From UBA7672 sp965279085 (GTDB taxonomy: Bacteria > Pseudomonadota > Alphaproteobacteria > Caulobacterales > Hyphomonadaceae): DNA of 64,000 nt. The translations under genes were made by a program, and so were the position numbers. The notes below the pieces were generated by a model that saw only the letters and a program-made list of their open reading frames with translations, had not been told where the DNA came from and searched no databases. How positions within the stretch are numbered: position 1 is the first letter of the stretch; the number at the start of each line of letters is the position of its first letter. The stretch covers positions 868,001-932,000 of the forward strand of contig OZ257149.1 of the NCBI GenBank assembly GCA_965279085.1, written 5' to 3'. Positions 1-9,381 of this stretch are shown piece by piece.

Positions 1-231
1 GCAGCGCTTGAGGCCATTGAAACCACCATACGGAGTCAGGTGCTGAAGTGCGCTCCCGGCGCCGTGGCTGACACCAAGGCCCTGATACTCGCCGTCCCCC
101 GGCTGGATCGCGCGCAAACCGTTCAGGCAGCGGCGGAGAATTTCGCCGGCCGCATGCTGAGCGACGAGGCCCGCGAGGGCGTCGCGTCCTTTGTCGAGAA
201 GCGCAAACCCCGCTGGGTAACCGACCCATGA
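1..231 (+). CDS. Enoyl-CoA hydratase/isomerase family protein (C-terminal end only)
   Basis: The frame is open from base 1, so the gene starts outside the window and only about 76 C-terminal residues are seen. The tail reads like a crotonase: a long helix, then EGVASFVEKRKPRW just before the stop, the usual ending of enoyl-CoA and methylglutaconyl-CoA hydratases. The stop overlaps the ATG of the next gene by 4 bases, so the two are probably translationally coupled. Directly upstream of a biotin-dependent carboxylase subunit, this matches the liuC-liuD order of leucine catabolism, where 3-methylglutaconyl-CoA hydratase precedes methylcrotonyl-CoA carboxylase alpha. Substrate specificity is inferred from this order only. 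Confidence 0.75.
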   Translation, partial: AALEAIETTIRSQVLKCAPGAVADTKALILAVPRLDRAQTVQAAAENFAGRMLSDEAREGVASFVEKRKPRWVTDP

Positions 232-2228
232 GCGGCGATGTCTCAACCCTGCTGATTGCGAACCGGGGCGAGATCGCCGTCCGGATCATGCGCACGGCAC
301 GCGCGATGGGCATCCGCACCGTCGCCGTCTATTCAGATGCGGATTCCGATGCGCCACATGTTCGGGCCGCCGACGCTGCCGTGCGTATCGGCCCCGCGCC
401 GGTCGGCGAGTCCTATCTGTCGATCGATGCAATTCTTTCGGCGGCGAAGACGTCCGGCGCCACGGCGATCCATCCAGGGTACGGCTTTCTTTCAGAGAAT
501 GCCGCATTCGCTCGCGCCGTTGCTGAAGCGGGCCTCACCTTCGTCGGCCCTCCAGCCGACGCCATCGAAGCGATGGGTGACAAGGCGCGCGCCAAGCGGC
601 GAATGATCGAAGCCGGTGTGCCGTGCGTGCCCGGTTACGAGAATGCGGATCAGTCAGACAAGGCGCTGCTTGCCGCCGCCAAAGGCATCGGCTTCCCGCT
701 GATGGTAAAGGCTTCTGCCGGCGGCGGCGGTCGCGGCATGCGACTGGTAACGCAACACGCGGATCTCGCAGCCGCGATCAAACCGGCCCGGTCGGAAGCC
801 GAAAACGCGTTCGGCAATGGCGACCTGATCCTCGAGAAGGCGATCCAGCGCCCGCGCCATGTCGAGGTGCAGATGTTCGCCGACACCCATGGCAATGTCA
901 TCCATCTGGGTGAGCGGGATTGCTCGGTGCAGCGGCGGCACCAGAAGGTGATCGAGGAAGCCCCCTGCCCCGTGATGACGCCGGATCTGCGCGAACGCAT
1001 GGGTCAGGCCGCAATCGAGGCGGCACGCGCGGTTGGATATGTCGGCGCGGGAACAGTCGAGTTCCTGCTGGATGACCAGAAACAGTTCTACTTCCTGGAA
1101 ATGAACACGCGGCTGCAGGTTGAGCACCCTGTCACCGAAATGGTGACCGGGCTCGATCTTGTGGAACTCCAGCTGCGCGTGGCGCGGAGGGAGAGGTTGC
1201 CGCTGGCGCAGAAGGACGTGCGTCTCGACGGGCACGCGATCGAGGTGCGGCTCTATGCAGAGGAACCTGAGACCGGCTTCCTGCCGAGCACAGGAAAAGT
1301 GGAGCTGTTCCAGACGCCGGCCGGCGAAGGCGTGCGCGTGGATGCGGGAATTGTTTCAGGCGGCGAGGTTTCACCCTTCTATGATCCAATGGTCGCCAAG
1401 ATCATCGCGCACGGGGCGACCCGCGAGGATGCGCGCAGAAGGTTGATCGAGGCGCTGGGACGGACTGCGCTTTTCGGACCGCGCACGAACCGCGACTTCC
1501 TGATTGATGCGCTCGGACAAAAAGCCTTCTCGACAGGCGAAGCCACGACTGCTCTGATCGGCGACATCTATGGCGAACGGTTCACGCCCCCGCCGCTGCC
1601 CGATGCCTGCATCGCTGCGGCGGCGGTAATTCAGCATGCTTCCGCGCTTCGCCGCGCCAGCACGGATGCCTTGAGCATCAGCCCTGAATTGCTCGATTGG
1701 TCGAGCGCTGAACCGCTGCAGACAATCGTGGAGTATGAGGTCGGCGGAGGGACGCGGAAACTCTCCGTGCGTGCGATGCGTGGACATCGGTACGACGTGC
1801 TGGATGGCGCCTCGGTGCGCCGCGTCTTCGTGACCGCCATGGATGAGAAGACGGCCCGGATCGCGATCGACGGCGCCACGCTGGACGTGATCTATCGCGA
1901 GGACGGGCGTACAGTCTGGCTGGCGACGCCTGATAGAACCATCGAGTTGGCCAATCTGGCGACCTTCGCTCGCAGCAAGACTGACAAGGCGGGCCAGGGC
2001 GCTCTTCTGGCGCCGATGCATGGCAAGCTGCTGGACGTGTGCGTCGCCGAAGGCGATCGCGTGAAACGGGGCGACCCGCTGGCTGTGCTCGAAGCCATGA
2101 AGATGCAGCATGAGCTCACGGCCGGTATTGACGGCCGGATCAAGCGGATTGCCGCTACAAAAGGCGCGCAGATTGCGGCGCGCACGTTGATACTTGAGAT
2201 CGAACCTCTGGAAGGAGGCGCATCATGA
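228..2228 (+). CDS. mccA: Biotin-dependent acyl-CoA carboxylase alpha subunit (probably methylcrotonyl-CoA carboxylase)
   Basis: A 666-residue protein with the full alpha-subunit layout: biotin carboxylase N-terminal domain (LLIANRGEIAVRI at about 10), ATP-grasp domain with the glycine-rich KASAGGGGRGMR near 160, biotin carboxylase C-terminal domain, and a C-terminal biotinyl domain whose EAMKMQHEL motif carries the biotinylated lysine. It carboxylates biotin with ATP and bicarbonate for transfer to an acyl-CoA by a beta subunit, which is not in the window. Length and domain order fit MccA and PccA equally. The methylcrotonyl assignment rests on the coupled crotonase upstream. It also overlaps the next gene by 4 bases. 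Confidence 0.85.
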   Translation: MSGDVSTLLIANRGEIAVRIMRTARAMGIRTVAVYSDADSDAPHVRAADAAVRIGPAPVGESYLSIDAILSAAKTSGATAIHPGYGFLSENAAFARAVAEAGLTFVGPPADAIEAMGDKARAKRRMIEAGVPCVPGYENADQSDKALLAAAKGIGFPLMVKASAGGGGRGMRLVTQHADLAAAIKPARSEAENAFGNGDLILEKAIQRPRHVEVQMFADTHGNVIHLGERDCSVQRRHQKVIEEAPCPVMTPDLRERMGQAAIEAARAVGYVGAGTVEFLLDDQKQFYFLEMNTRLQVEHPVTEMVTGLDLVELQLRVARRERLPLAQKDVRLDGHAIEVRLYAEEPETGFLPSTGKVELFQTPAGEGVRVDAGIVSGGEVSPFYDPMVAKIIAHGATREDARRRLIEALGRTALFGPRTNRDFLIDALGQKAFSTGEATTALIGDIYGERFTPPPLPDACIAAAAVIQHASALRRASTDALSISPELLDWSSAEPLQTIVEYEVGGGTRKLSVRAMRGHRYDVLDGASVRRVFVTAMDEKTARIAIDGATLDVIYREDGRTVWLATPDRTIELANLATFARSKTDKAGQGALLAPMHGKLLDVCVAEGDRVKRGDPLAVLEAMKMQHELTAGIDGRIKRIAATKGAQIAARTLILEIEPLEGGAS

Positions 2229-3370
2229 TGAATTCTCCGATCTGCTCGATGCTGGGCATCGAGTTTCCCTTGTTGGCGTTCAGCCATTGCCGGGATGTGG
2301 TCGCCGCCGTGTCCCGCGCTGGCGGGATGGGCGTGTTCGGGGCCGTGAACCTGCCGCCGGACCGGCTGAAGGAAGAGCTCGACTGGATCGACAAGCATTG
2401 CGGCGGCAAGCCGTATGGCGTCGACCTGATCGTGCCCAACAAGATGGAGGGCAAGGCTGAACCGTTCAGCCGCGATGCCCTGCTCGGTGCTATCCCGCAG
2501 GAGCACAAGGACTTCGCGGCCGGCATCCTGAAACAACATGGAATCGAGCCGGGCGACCTCGAGGCCGATCGCAACAACTCGGTGAACTTCGCGCGCAACA
2601 TGCGGGCCGACGGCGCGGCCAACAGTCTCGAAGTGGCGTTCCAGTATCCGATCAGGCTGATTGCCAACGCGCTGGGTGTGCCGCCTCAGGCGATGCTGGA
2701 GCTGGGCAAGAAGCACAACGTGCCCGTGGCCGCTCTCGTGGGCGCCAAGGAACACGCGGTCGCGCAGGTGCAGGCAGGCGTTGACATTCTGGTCGTGGCC
2801 GGCGGCGAGGCCGGCGGGCATTGCGGCGACGTTTCCACAATGGTCCTGATCCCCGAAGTGCATCGCGCCCTGAAAGCGATGGGCAAGGACACGCCTATTC
2901 TCGCAGCCGGCGGCATCACCACGGGCGAACAGATGGCCGCCGCGATGGCGATGGGCGCTTCCGGCGCTTGGTGCGGGTCGGTGTGGCTCACGACGACCGA
3001 GGCGGAGACAAGCCCGACTGTGAAAGCCAAGATGCTGGCCGCCACATCGCGCGACACCGTTCGCTCGCGATCGCGCACGGGCAAGCCTTCGCGACAGCTG
3101 CGCTCGCCATGGACGGACGCCTGGGAACAGGAAAGTGCGCCCGCGCCCCTGCCCATGCCGTTGCAGACGCTCGTGTCCGAACCTGCCCTGCGGCGCGTCG
3201 ACAAGCTGGCCGAGGGCGGCCACAAGGGCGCGCAACAACTCGCAACCTACTGGGTCGGGCAAGGCGTCGGCCTGATGAACCAGACGATGTCGGCGGGACA
3301 AGTCGTGCAGCAGTTCAAGGAAGACTTCCTGTCTGCCTATGAGCGGCTCTCATCGTCACTCGGGAGCTGA
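2225..3370 (+). CDS. NAD(P)H-dependent flavin oxidoreductase, nitronate monooxygenase family
   Basis: A 381-residue TIM-barrel flavoprotein. The start ICSMLGIEFPLLA, the central VVAGGEAGGHCGD and the later PILAAGGITTGEQMAAAMAMGA are the substrate and FMN-phosphate binding segments of the 2-nitropropane dioxygenase/NMO family. Its ATG overlaps the carboxylase stop by 4 bases and the next gene starts 3 bases after its stop, so it belongs to the same operon. Members in acyl-CoA operons are often annotated only as flavin oxidoreductases; a role as an enoyl reductase-like or detoxifying enzyme is possible but not shown here. Confidence 0.85.
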   Translation: MMNSPICSMLGIEFPLLAFSHCRDVVAAVSRAGGMGVFGAVNLPPDRLKEELDWIDKHCGGKPYGVDLIVPNKMEGKAEPFSRDALLGAIPQEHKDFAAGILKQHGIEPGDLEADRNNSVNFARNMRADGAANSLEVAFQYPIRLIANALGVPPQAMLELGKKHNVPVAALVGAKEHAVAQVQAGVDILVVAGGEAGGHCGDVSTMVLIPEVHRALKAMGKDTPILAAGGITTGEQMAAAMAMGASGAWCGSVWLTTTEAETSPTVKAKMLAATSRDTVRSRSRTGKPSRQLRSPWTDAWEQESAPAPLPMPLQTLVSEPALRRVDKLAEGGHKGAQQLATYWVGQGVGLMNQTMSAGQVVQQFKEDFLSAYERLSSSLGS

Positions 3371-3372
3371 GC

Positions 3373-4179
3373 ATGCGCGATCTGGCGAAAGACTTCCGGG
3401 ACGAAAGCGAAGCGCTGCACGCGCTGGTCGCGCCGTTAAGCGACAAGGAGCTTGAGCAGGTCACCGGCTTCAAGGCGTGGACCATCAACACGGTGATCCA
3501 GCACCTGCATGTCTGGAACCTCGCCGCCGAGATGTCTCTGACGGGCGACGGTTCGTTTGAGGAATACTACGGACGACTAGCCAAACACCTCGGCGAAGGC
3601 GGCAAGATGAGCACCTTCGAGAGGGAATGGCTGAACGGCCTCTCCGGCAGGGCCCTCGTCGAGGCATGGCGTGCAGGATTCGCTGGAACCGCGGACCGCT
3701 TCGCCACCGCCGACCCCGCCGGCCGCGTAAAATGGGCCGGCCCCGACATGAGCGTCCGCTCATCCCTAACCGCCCGCCTCATGGAAACATGGGCCCACGG
3801 CCAGGAAGTCTACGATGTGCTCGGGACCGTGCGGAAGAATGGCGACCGGATCCGCAACATAGTCGTACTGGGCAACAACACCTACGGCTGGACATTCAAG
3901 GTGCGCAACGAGCCCGCGCCGGAACCGCGCCCGCACCTCAAGCTCACCGCGCCTTCAGGCGACGTATGGCTCTACAACGATCCGAACGCGACTGAGGTCG
4001 TCGAAGGATTGGCGGAGGAATTCTGTCAGGTCGTGACCCAGGTGAGGAACATCTCCGACACCGGCCTGAAGGTCACGGGCGCCAATGCGACAAACTGGAT
4101 GTCGAAGGCGCAGTGTTTCGCCGGCGCTGCGGAGCCACCGCCCCCGCCCGGAACCCGCAAGACAGCCATCAAAGCCTGA
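3373..4179 (+). CDS. TIGR03084-type protein (maleylpyruvate isomerase/DinB-like fold)
   Basis: A 268-residue protein matching my memory of the TIGR03084 family: an N-terminal four-helix DinB/mycothiol-maleylpyruvate-isomerase-like domain (WTINTVIQHLHVWN around 37-50 and ETWAHGQEVYD around 140 hold the likely metal-ligand histidines) and a small C-terminal domain. It follows the flavin oxidoreductase with 2 untranslated bases and is the last gene of the plus-strand operon. The biochemical role is unknown; the family is thought to bind a metal and perhaps a thiol cofactor. It converges on the molybdenum hydroxylase operon, whose last gene stops 4 bases downstream. Confidence 0.7.
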   Translation: MRDLAKDFRDESEALHALVAPLSDKELEQVTGFKAWTINTVIQHLHVWNLAAEMSLTGDGSFEEYYGRLAKHLGEGGKMSTFEREWLNGLSGRALVEAWRAGFAGTADRFATADPAGRVKWAGPDMSVRSSLTARLMETWAHGQEVYDVLGTVRKNGDRIRNIVVLGNNTYGWTFKVRNEPAPEPRPHLKLTAPSGDVWLYNDPNATEVVEGLAEEFCQVVTQVRNISDTGLKVTGANATNWMSKAQCFAGAAEPPPPPGTRKTAIKA

Positions 4180-4183
4180 CGAC

Positions 4184-4432
4184 CTATCCGCCCGAAATCT
4201 TCGGGATCAGGACGATCTCGCTGCCTTCGCCGAGCTGCGCTCCCAGCGCGTCCTGGAAGATCTCGCCGTCGATGGCGATGGCCATGTCTTCTTCCACGAA
4301 CTCACCGAGACCCGGAAAGCGCGCGTCGAGCTCCCGGATCAACGCCCGCACCGTCCGCGCTTCAACATCGAATGCATCCAGCCCGCCCGTGAAATCGCGG
4401 ACGCGCGAGGAGATGGTCTGGACGCGGGGCAT
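4184..4432 (-). CDS. MoaD/ThiS-family ubiquitin-like sulfur carrier
   Basis: An 82-residue protein with the beta-grasp profile of MoaD/ThiS: hydrophobic strand, RALIRELDARFPGL helix, and a C-terminal VLIPKISGG ending in the diglycine that is adenylated and thiocarboxylated in sulfur carriers. It begins immediately after the stop of the molybdopterin-binding subunit and is the last gene of the hydroxylase operon. MoaD supplies sulfur for molybdopterin, so a dedicated copy here suggests help with cofactor assembly or sulfuration for this enzyme. No moaE or moeB homologue is visible beside it. Confidence 0.8.
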   Translation of the reverse strand: MPRVQTISSRVRDFTGGLDAFDVEARTVRALIRELDARFPGLGEFVEEDMAIAIDGEIFQDALGAQLGEGSEIVLIPKISGG

Positions 4433-6706
4433 CTAGCTCTTCGCCATCGCCGCCAGCACACGTGCGGGCGACAGCGGCAGCGATGTCATGCGCTTGCCCA
4501 CGATGGCGCTGACCGCGTTGGCGACAGCCGCGAGCGGCGGCACGATCGGCACTTCACCGACGCCCTTCACGCCGTACGGATGGCGCGGATTGGGCTTGGT
4601 CTCGACGAGGATCGTATCGATCATCGGCAGATCGGACGCGACCGGCATGCGATAGTCGAGGAAGCTCGCATTATCGAGCGTGCCTGATTTGCCGTAGACA
4701 TATTCCTCGTTAAGCGCCCAGCCGATGCCCTGCGCCGCGCCGCCCTGAAGCTGGCCTTCGACATAGGATGGGTGAACAGCGCGGCCCACGTCCTGCGCAG
4801 CCGTATAGCGAACAATCGTCGTGCGGCCAGTCTCCGGGTCAATCTCGAGATCGCAGACATGGACGCCGTAACCGGCGGCGGCGCCCTGCGCGTTGATCGA
4901 AACTTCCGCCGCGATGGGGCCGCCTGTCTTCGCCGACTTGCCGGCAATCGCCTTGATGGCCAGAGGCTTCACGTCCTTGGCCGGATCGGTGCAGGTCGCC
5001 ACGCCATCCTTCCAGTCGACATGCGCGATGTCGCATTCCCACGTAGCAGCGGCCCGGCGCTTGAGATCGGTGACAACCTTCTGCGCCGCCTCGACCACGG
5101 CCATGCCAGTGGCAAAGGTAACGCGCGAGCCCCCGGTGGAACCGCTGAAGCCAATGGATGTGGTGTCGGCGATTGTGCAGCGAACGCGCTCCATGGGAAG
5201 GCCGAGCGTTTCGGCAGCCATCATCGCCATTGAGGCGCGCGACCCGCCAATGTCGGGATTTGACGAGACAACCGTAACGCCGCCGTCCTCGTCGACATGA
5301 ATCGCCGCGGAGCTTTCACCGCCGATGTTGAACCAGAACCCTGCGGCGACGCCCCTCGCCTGCCCCTTGCCGAGCGGCGTCTTGTAGTGGTCGCTGTCCT
5401 TGATCGCCTTAAGCGTATCGGTGAAGGCCGAGTAGCGGACGGTGGCGCCATAGACGGTCTTCATCCCGTCCTGTGCGGCGTTGAGCAGACGAAGATCAAT
5501 CGGGTCCATGCCGAGCTTGATGGCGAGATCGTCGATGGCGCTTTCGACAGCGAAGGCCGCCATGGGGGCGCCCGGCGCACGATAGGCGGCGACCTTTGGA
5601 CGGTTGCTGACGACGTCGTAGCCGGTGAGCGCAAGGTGCTCGACGTCGTAGCAGGCAAATGCCGTCATCAGGCCGAGATTAACGGGCGAGCCGGGGAAGG
5701 CGCCGGCCTGATACTTCAGCATGACCTCGGCGCCGGTGATCTTGCCGGCCTTTGTAGCCGCAAGCCTGACGTGCATCGCGGCGCCAGATGTTGGACCCGA
5801 CGCAACAAAGACCTCTTCGCGCGACATGACGATCTTCACGGGGCGGCCGCATTTGCGCGAGAGCGCCAGTGCGACCGGCTCAAGATAGACGGTGGTCTTG
5901 CCGCCGAAGCCGCCGCCGATCTCGGCGGGGATCACCTTCAGGTCAGACAGCGGCATGTTTAGGATTTTCGCGCATAGCGCACGAACGAGGAACTGGCCCT
6001 GACTAGAGCACCACACCGTGCTCTGCCCATCCGCGCCCCATGTGGCGACGCATGCGTGCGGCTCAATATAACCCTGGTGGACAGCGGCGGTTTCGTATTT
6101 GCCTTCGACGGTGACTTCGGCGGCTGCAAAGGCGGCGGCGACATCGCCGCGGCCCATGACGTGTTTCTGCGCGACGTTGGAAGGCTTTGTCGGCTTCGGA
6201 TTGACGCCCTTCGTGAACATGTCGTCGTGGAGCACGGGGGCATTCGGCTGGAATGCATCTTCGACTTCGATGACGTGGGGCAGGACTTCGTAGTTGACTT
6301 CGATCAGATCAAGCGCTTCGGCGGCGATTTCCGGCGTGGTAGCGGCCACGGCGGCGATAGCGTGGCCCTGATAGAGCGCCTTGCCTCGTGCGAGGCAGTT
6401 CTCGGCAACTTCCTTGACGGCAGTGTGGCCTTCGCCAGCTTCAACTTCACCGCCTGCGCCGGCATCGAAATCAGCGCCGGTGACGACGGCCTTCACACCG
6501 GGAAGCTTCTCGGCGGCGGACGTATCGATCTTCACGATGCGGGCGTGAGCATGCGGGCTGCGCTTGATGCGACCAGTCAGCATGCCGGGCAGATGGAAGT
6601 CGGCGCCGAACTGTGCGCGGCCGGTGACTTTGTCGACGCCATCGGGACGGATCGGGCGCTGGCCGACGACTTTCAGGTTGGCGGGAGGTTGATTGCCGTC
6701 GCTCAT
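4433..6706 (-). CDS. Xanthine dehydrogenase/CoxL-family molybdopterin-binding subunit
   Basis: A 757-residue large subunit of a molybdenum hydroxylase. It has the a/b hammerhead domain at the N-terminus (RPDGVDKVTGRAQFGADF) and molybdopterin-binding segments including GGGFGGKT near 265 and VAAYRAPGAP near 375. The latter resembles the form II (AYRGAGR-like) loop, not the AYxCSFR loop of true CO dehydrogenase. The conserved catalytic glutamate region GVKGVGEVPIVPPLAAVANA lies near the C-terminus. It would hydroxylate an aldehyde or N-heterocycle using electrons passed to the FeS and FAD subunits encoded just upstream. Its start overlaps the FeS-subunit stop by 4 bases. The substrate cannot be told from sequence. 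Confidence 0.9.
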   Translation of the reverse strand: MSDGNQPPANLKVVGQRPIRPDGVDKVTGRAQFGADFHLPGMLTGRIKRSPHAHARIVKIDTSAAEKLPGVKAVVTGADFDAGAGGEVEAGEGHTAVKEVAENCLARGKALYQGHAIAAVAATTPEIAAEALDLIEVNYEVLPHVIEVEDAFQPNAPVLHDDMFTKGVNPKPTKPSNVAQKHVMGRGDVAAAFAAAEVTVEGKYETAAVHQGYIEPHACVATWGADGQSTVWCSSQGQFLVRALCAKILNMPLSDLKVIPAEIGGGFGGKTTVYLEPVALALSRKCGRPVKIVMSREEVFVASGPTSGAAMHVRLAATKAGKITGAEVMLKYQAGAFPGSPVNLGLMTAFACYDVEHLALTGYDVVSNRPKVAAYRAPGAPMAAFAVESAIDDLAIKLGMDPIDLRLLNAAQDGMKTVYGATVRYSAFTDTLKAIKDSDHYKTPLGKGQARGVAAGFWFNIGGESSAAIHVDEDGGVTVVSSNPDIGGSRASMAMMAAETLGLPMERVRCTIADTTSIGFSGSTGGSRVTFATGMAVVEAAQKVVTDLKRRAAATWECDIAHVDWKDGVATCTDPAKDVKPLAIKAIAGKSAKTGGPIAAEVSINAQGAAAGYGVHVCDLEIDPETGRTTIVRYTAAQDVGRAVHPSYVEGQLQGGAAQGIGWALNEEYVYGKSGTLDNASFLDYRMPVASDLPMIDTILVETKPNPRHPYGVKGVGEVPIVPPLAAVANAVSAIVGKRMTSLPLSPARVLAAMAKS

Positions 6707-7191
6707 CTCGGTTTCTCCGCCTGGCGAAGGTCTGCGGCCGCATCCATGACGGCGCGGACGACTTTATCGTAACCTGTGCAGCGGCACATGTTGCCCGCGA
6801 GCCAGTAACGCACTTCGGTTTCGGTTGGATCGGGATTGCGATCCAGCAATGCCTTGGATGCCATCAGCAGGCCGGGCGTGCAGAAGCCGCATTGCAGCGC
6901 GGCGTGCTCAAGGAACTGGTGTTGCAACGGATGGAGGTGGCCGTTGTCGGCCATGCCTTCGATCGTGTCGATGCGTTTGCCTTCGGCCTCGGGCGCGAGC
7001 ATGAGGCAGGCGCAGACAAGGCGGCCATCGACGATGACGGAGCAAGCGCCGCAATCGCCTGTGCCGCAGCCCTCTTTCGAACCCGTCAGACGCAGTTCAT
7101 CACGCAGGGCATCGAGCAGCGACTGCCCACCGCCCCCGAGGAACTCTACCGACTCGCCGTTGACGATGGTGGAGATGCGAACCCGGCTCAT
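6703..7191 (-). CDS. [2Fe-2S] subunit of molybdenum hydroxylase (CoxS family)
   Basis: A 162-residue protein with two [2Fe-2S] centres. The N-terminal plant-type ferredoxin domain has CGTGDCGACSV, and the C-terminal all-helical domain has CGFCTPG and NMCRCTGY. It shuttles electrons from the molybdenum centre to the FAD subunit. I start it at the ATG giving MSRVRISTIVNG because the residues before it in the longer frame are arginine-rich with no family match, and this ATG overlaps the upstream FAD-subunit stop by 4 bases. Confidence 0.9.
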   Translation of the reverse strand: MSRVRISTIVNGESVEFLGGGGQSLLDALRDELRLTGSKEGCGTGDCGACSVIVDGRLVCACLMLAPEAEGKRIDTIEGMADNGHLHPLQHQFLEHAALQCGFCTPGLLMASKALLDRNPDPTETEVRYWLAGNMCRCTGYDKVVRAVMDAAADLRQAEKPR

Positions 7192-8048
7192 GCGAGCGCC
7201 CTGTCTTTGGCGATGATTGCGGCGCGCCGTGTAAGCACGGTGGCGATCTTCGTGCGGTATTCGACGGTGCCCCGCTTGTCGCTGATCGGTTTGCACGCAG
7301 CAGCGACCGCGGCGTCCATTTTGGAGAGCACAGCTTCCTCCAGTTTGGAGCCGATCAAGGCCGTCGCAGCGGATTCGACGAGGAGTGCGGTCGGAGCCAC
7401 GGCGCCGATACTGACTCGGGCGGCCGTGACCGTGCCTGCCGTGTCGAGCGTGAGGCTGACGCCCGCTCCTACGACTGCGATGTCCATCTCGGTCCGTGGG
7501 ATCAGGCGGAGGTAGGCATCGCCGGATTTCGCGGGGCGTGCAGGCAATCGGAAAGCGACGAGGATTTCGTCGGACGCGAGCGAGGTTTTGCCGGGACCGG
7601 TCTGGATCTGCTCGACGGGAACTTCGCGGCGCCCGTTTGCGCCTACAACGATGCAGATGGCGCCGGCGGCGATCAATGCGGGCACGCTGTCGGCGGCGGG
7701 TGATGCGTTGCAGAGATTACCGCCAAGACTGGCGCGGCCCTGCACCTGCGTTGAGCCTATCAGGTTGGCGGCTTCAACGACGCCTGGCCACGCCTTGCGG
7801 AGCGCTTCATGCTCGCCAAGCGCGGCGCCGGATGTGGCGGCGCCGATCAGGAAGCCACCCTGCTCCTGCGTGATGCCGATCAGGCCGGGCAGCTTCTTGA
7901 TGTCGATGATCGCTTTGGGTTTCACGCGCCCGCCACGCATCTGGACGAGAAGGTCTGTCCCGCCCGCCATGAGGCGCGCGCCACCTTGTTTGAGAGCGCT
8001 GACGGCCTCAGCGACGGTCGCCGGAGCGAGATATTCGACACCACTCAA
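7188..8048 (-). CDS. FAD-binding subunit of molybdenum hydroxylase (CoxM family)
   Basis: A 286-residue protein of the molybdopterin dehydrogenase FAD-binding type. The N-terminal GGARLMAGGTDLLVQMR and the later QGRASLGGNLCNASPAAD are the two conserved FAD-contact loops of CoxM/XdhB proteins, followed by a CO-dehydrogenase flavoprotein C-terminal domain. It is the first gene of the four-gene minus-strand operon FAD, FeS, Mo, MoaD. The 125 bases upstream of its start, before the convergently read end of the NamZ-like gene, hold the likely promoter, but I see no convincing boxes. Confidence 0.9.
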   Translation of the reverse strand: MSGVEYLAPATVAEAVSALKQGGARLMAGGTDLLVQMRGGRVKPKAIIDIKKLPGLIGITQEQGGFLIGAATSGAALGEHEALRKAWPGVVEAANLIGSTQVQGRASLGGNLCNASPAADSVPALIAAGAICIVVGANGRREVPVEQIQTGPGKTSLASDEILVAFRLPARPAKSGDAYLRLIPRTEMDIAVVGAGVSLTLDTAGTVTAARVSIGAVAPTALLVESAATALIGSKLEEAVLSKMDAAVAAACKPISDKRGTVEYRTKIATVLTRRAAIIAKDRALA

Positions 8049-8173
8049 AGATGGGCTCCCGTATTGGCTCGTCTCATTCCCGTAACGCGATTATGGGCGC
8101 GCTGTGAGCCAACGCAATGGCTTAGGGAAGGACACTCGGCCAATATGTGAGCAACCGCTCACATGCGCAAGGC

Positions 8174-9379
8174 TCAATACAGCAGATGCGGACGGCGCTC
8201 GATCTCCCAGGCCTCTTCATCGGGACGCGTAACCGCGTCGAGATCAGCCGGCGTGGCGGTCGGATCGTCGACCCATTCACGCAGCAGCGGTCCGCCGTTG
8301 ATGACGTCAATCGCCAGCTTGTCGAGCACATACTCGTAGGGGAAGTCGCGCCAGAGATTGTAGTCGGGATACAGGTTCCGGATCACCTTGAAGGCCAGCG
8401 CCTGCACGCGCCAGGGCTGGAACGCGTTGTGTTCGTAGTGGCCGGGATCCTCGGTGTGGATCTGAACGCCGCTGCAGAGCTTGCCGACATGCTTGTGGAA
8501 AGTCGGCTCGAACCAGCAGTCACGCAGCCGGCATCCGTGGAGCCATTGCGGCACCAGAGCGTGCATTTCCAGAATGATCCGGCGGGCATCGATGTCCGGC
8601 GCTCCGAACAGCTCCAGCGGCCGTGTGGTGCCCCGCCCCTCGGAAAGCGTCGCGCCCTCCAGCATGACCGTCCCGGCGTAGGCGCGCGCCATCCAGAGAT
8701 TGGGCGCGTTGGGGCTGGGATTGATCCACGTCCGCTCGCCGATCGGCCAACCGTATCCGGGCGCGGCGTTCGGATCGTACCCCTCCATCGGGATAACGCG
8801 ATAGTCGACGTCGAGCTTGTAATGCTGGATAAACCAGTGTCCGAGTTCGCCGAGCGTGAGGCCGTGGCGCATCGGCATAGGTCCGGCGCCGACGAAGCTT
8901 TCCCAACCGGGGCGAAGCGTCAGGCCCTCAATGGGCCGCCCAACCGGATTCGGGCGATCCAGCACCCACACCGACTTTCCTTCCTTCGCCGCCGCTTCGA
9001 GAACGTAGAGAAGCGTGGTGATGAAGGTGTAGATGCGGCAGCCGAGATCCTGCAGGTCGATCAGCACGACATCGAACGTGCTCATCATCTGGCCGGTGGG
9101 CCTGCGCTGTTCGCCGTAGAGGCTGAACACCGGAATGCCGAGCACCGGATCGTCGAAATCCGGGCTCTCGACCATATTGTCCTGCTTGTCGCCCCGCATG
9201 CCGTGCTGCGGACCGAAGGCTGCCGACAGTTTCAGATCGCCGGTGGCGGCGAGTGCATCCAGCGAATGCGTGAGGTCCCGCGTGACGGAGGCCGGGTGCG
9301 CGAGCAATGCCACGCGCTTGCCCTTCAGCGGGGCGCGCAATGCGGGGTCGGCCAGCAGGCGATCGATGCCGAATTTCAT
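8174..9379 (-). CDS. namZ: NamZ-like exo-beta-N-acetylmuramidase (DUF1343 family)
   Basis: A 401-residue DUF1343 protein. Family signatures are the early LLAHPASV, GPQHGMRGDKQDNM near 60, VVLIDLQDLGCRIYTF near 105 and RPNPVGRPIEG near 140. Characterised NamZ (Bacillus subtilis YbbC, GH171) removes terminal MurNAc from the non-reducing end of peptidoglycan fragments. I start at MKFGIDRL, 36 bases inside the longest frame, because the extra residues match nothing. No clear export signal is visible, so it may act on imported fragments in the cytoplasm or periplasm. The following genes (SIS deaminase, nagA, murQ, sugar kinase) would use the released amino sugar, which strongly supports the role. 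Confidence 0.85.
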   Translation of the reverse strand: MKFGIDRLLADPALRAPLKGKRVALLAHPASVTRDLTHSLDALAATGDLKLSAAFGPQHGMRGDKQDNMVESPDFDDPVLGIPVFSLYGEQRRPTGQMMSTFDVVLIDLQDLGCRIYTFITTLLYVLEAAAKEGKSVWVLDRPNPVGRPIEGLTLRPGWESFVGAGPMPMRHGLTLGELGHWFIQHYKLDVDYRVIPMEGYDPNAAPGYGWPIGERTWINPSPNAPNLWMARAYAGTVMLEGATLSEGRGTTRPLELFGAPDIDARRIILEMHALVPQWLHGCRLRDCWFEPTFHKHVGKLCSGVQIHTEDPGHYEHNAFQPWRVQALAFKVIRNLYPDYNLWRDFPYEYVLDKLAIDVINGGPLLREWVDDPTATPADLDAVTRPDEEAWEIERRPHLLY

Positions 9380-9381
9380 GA

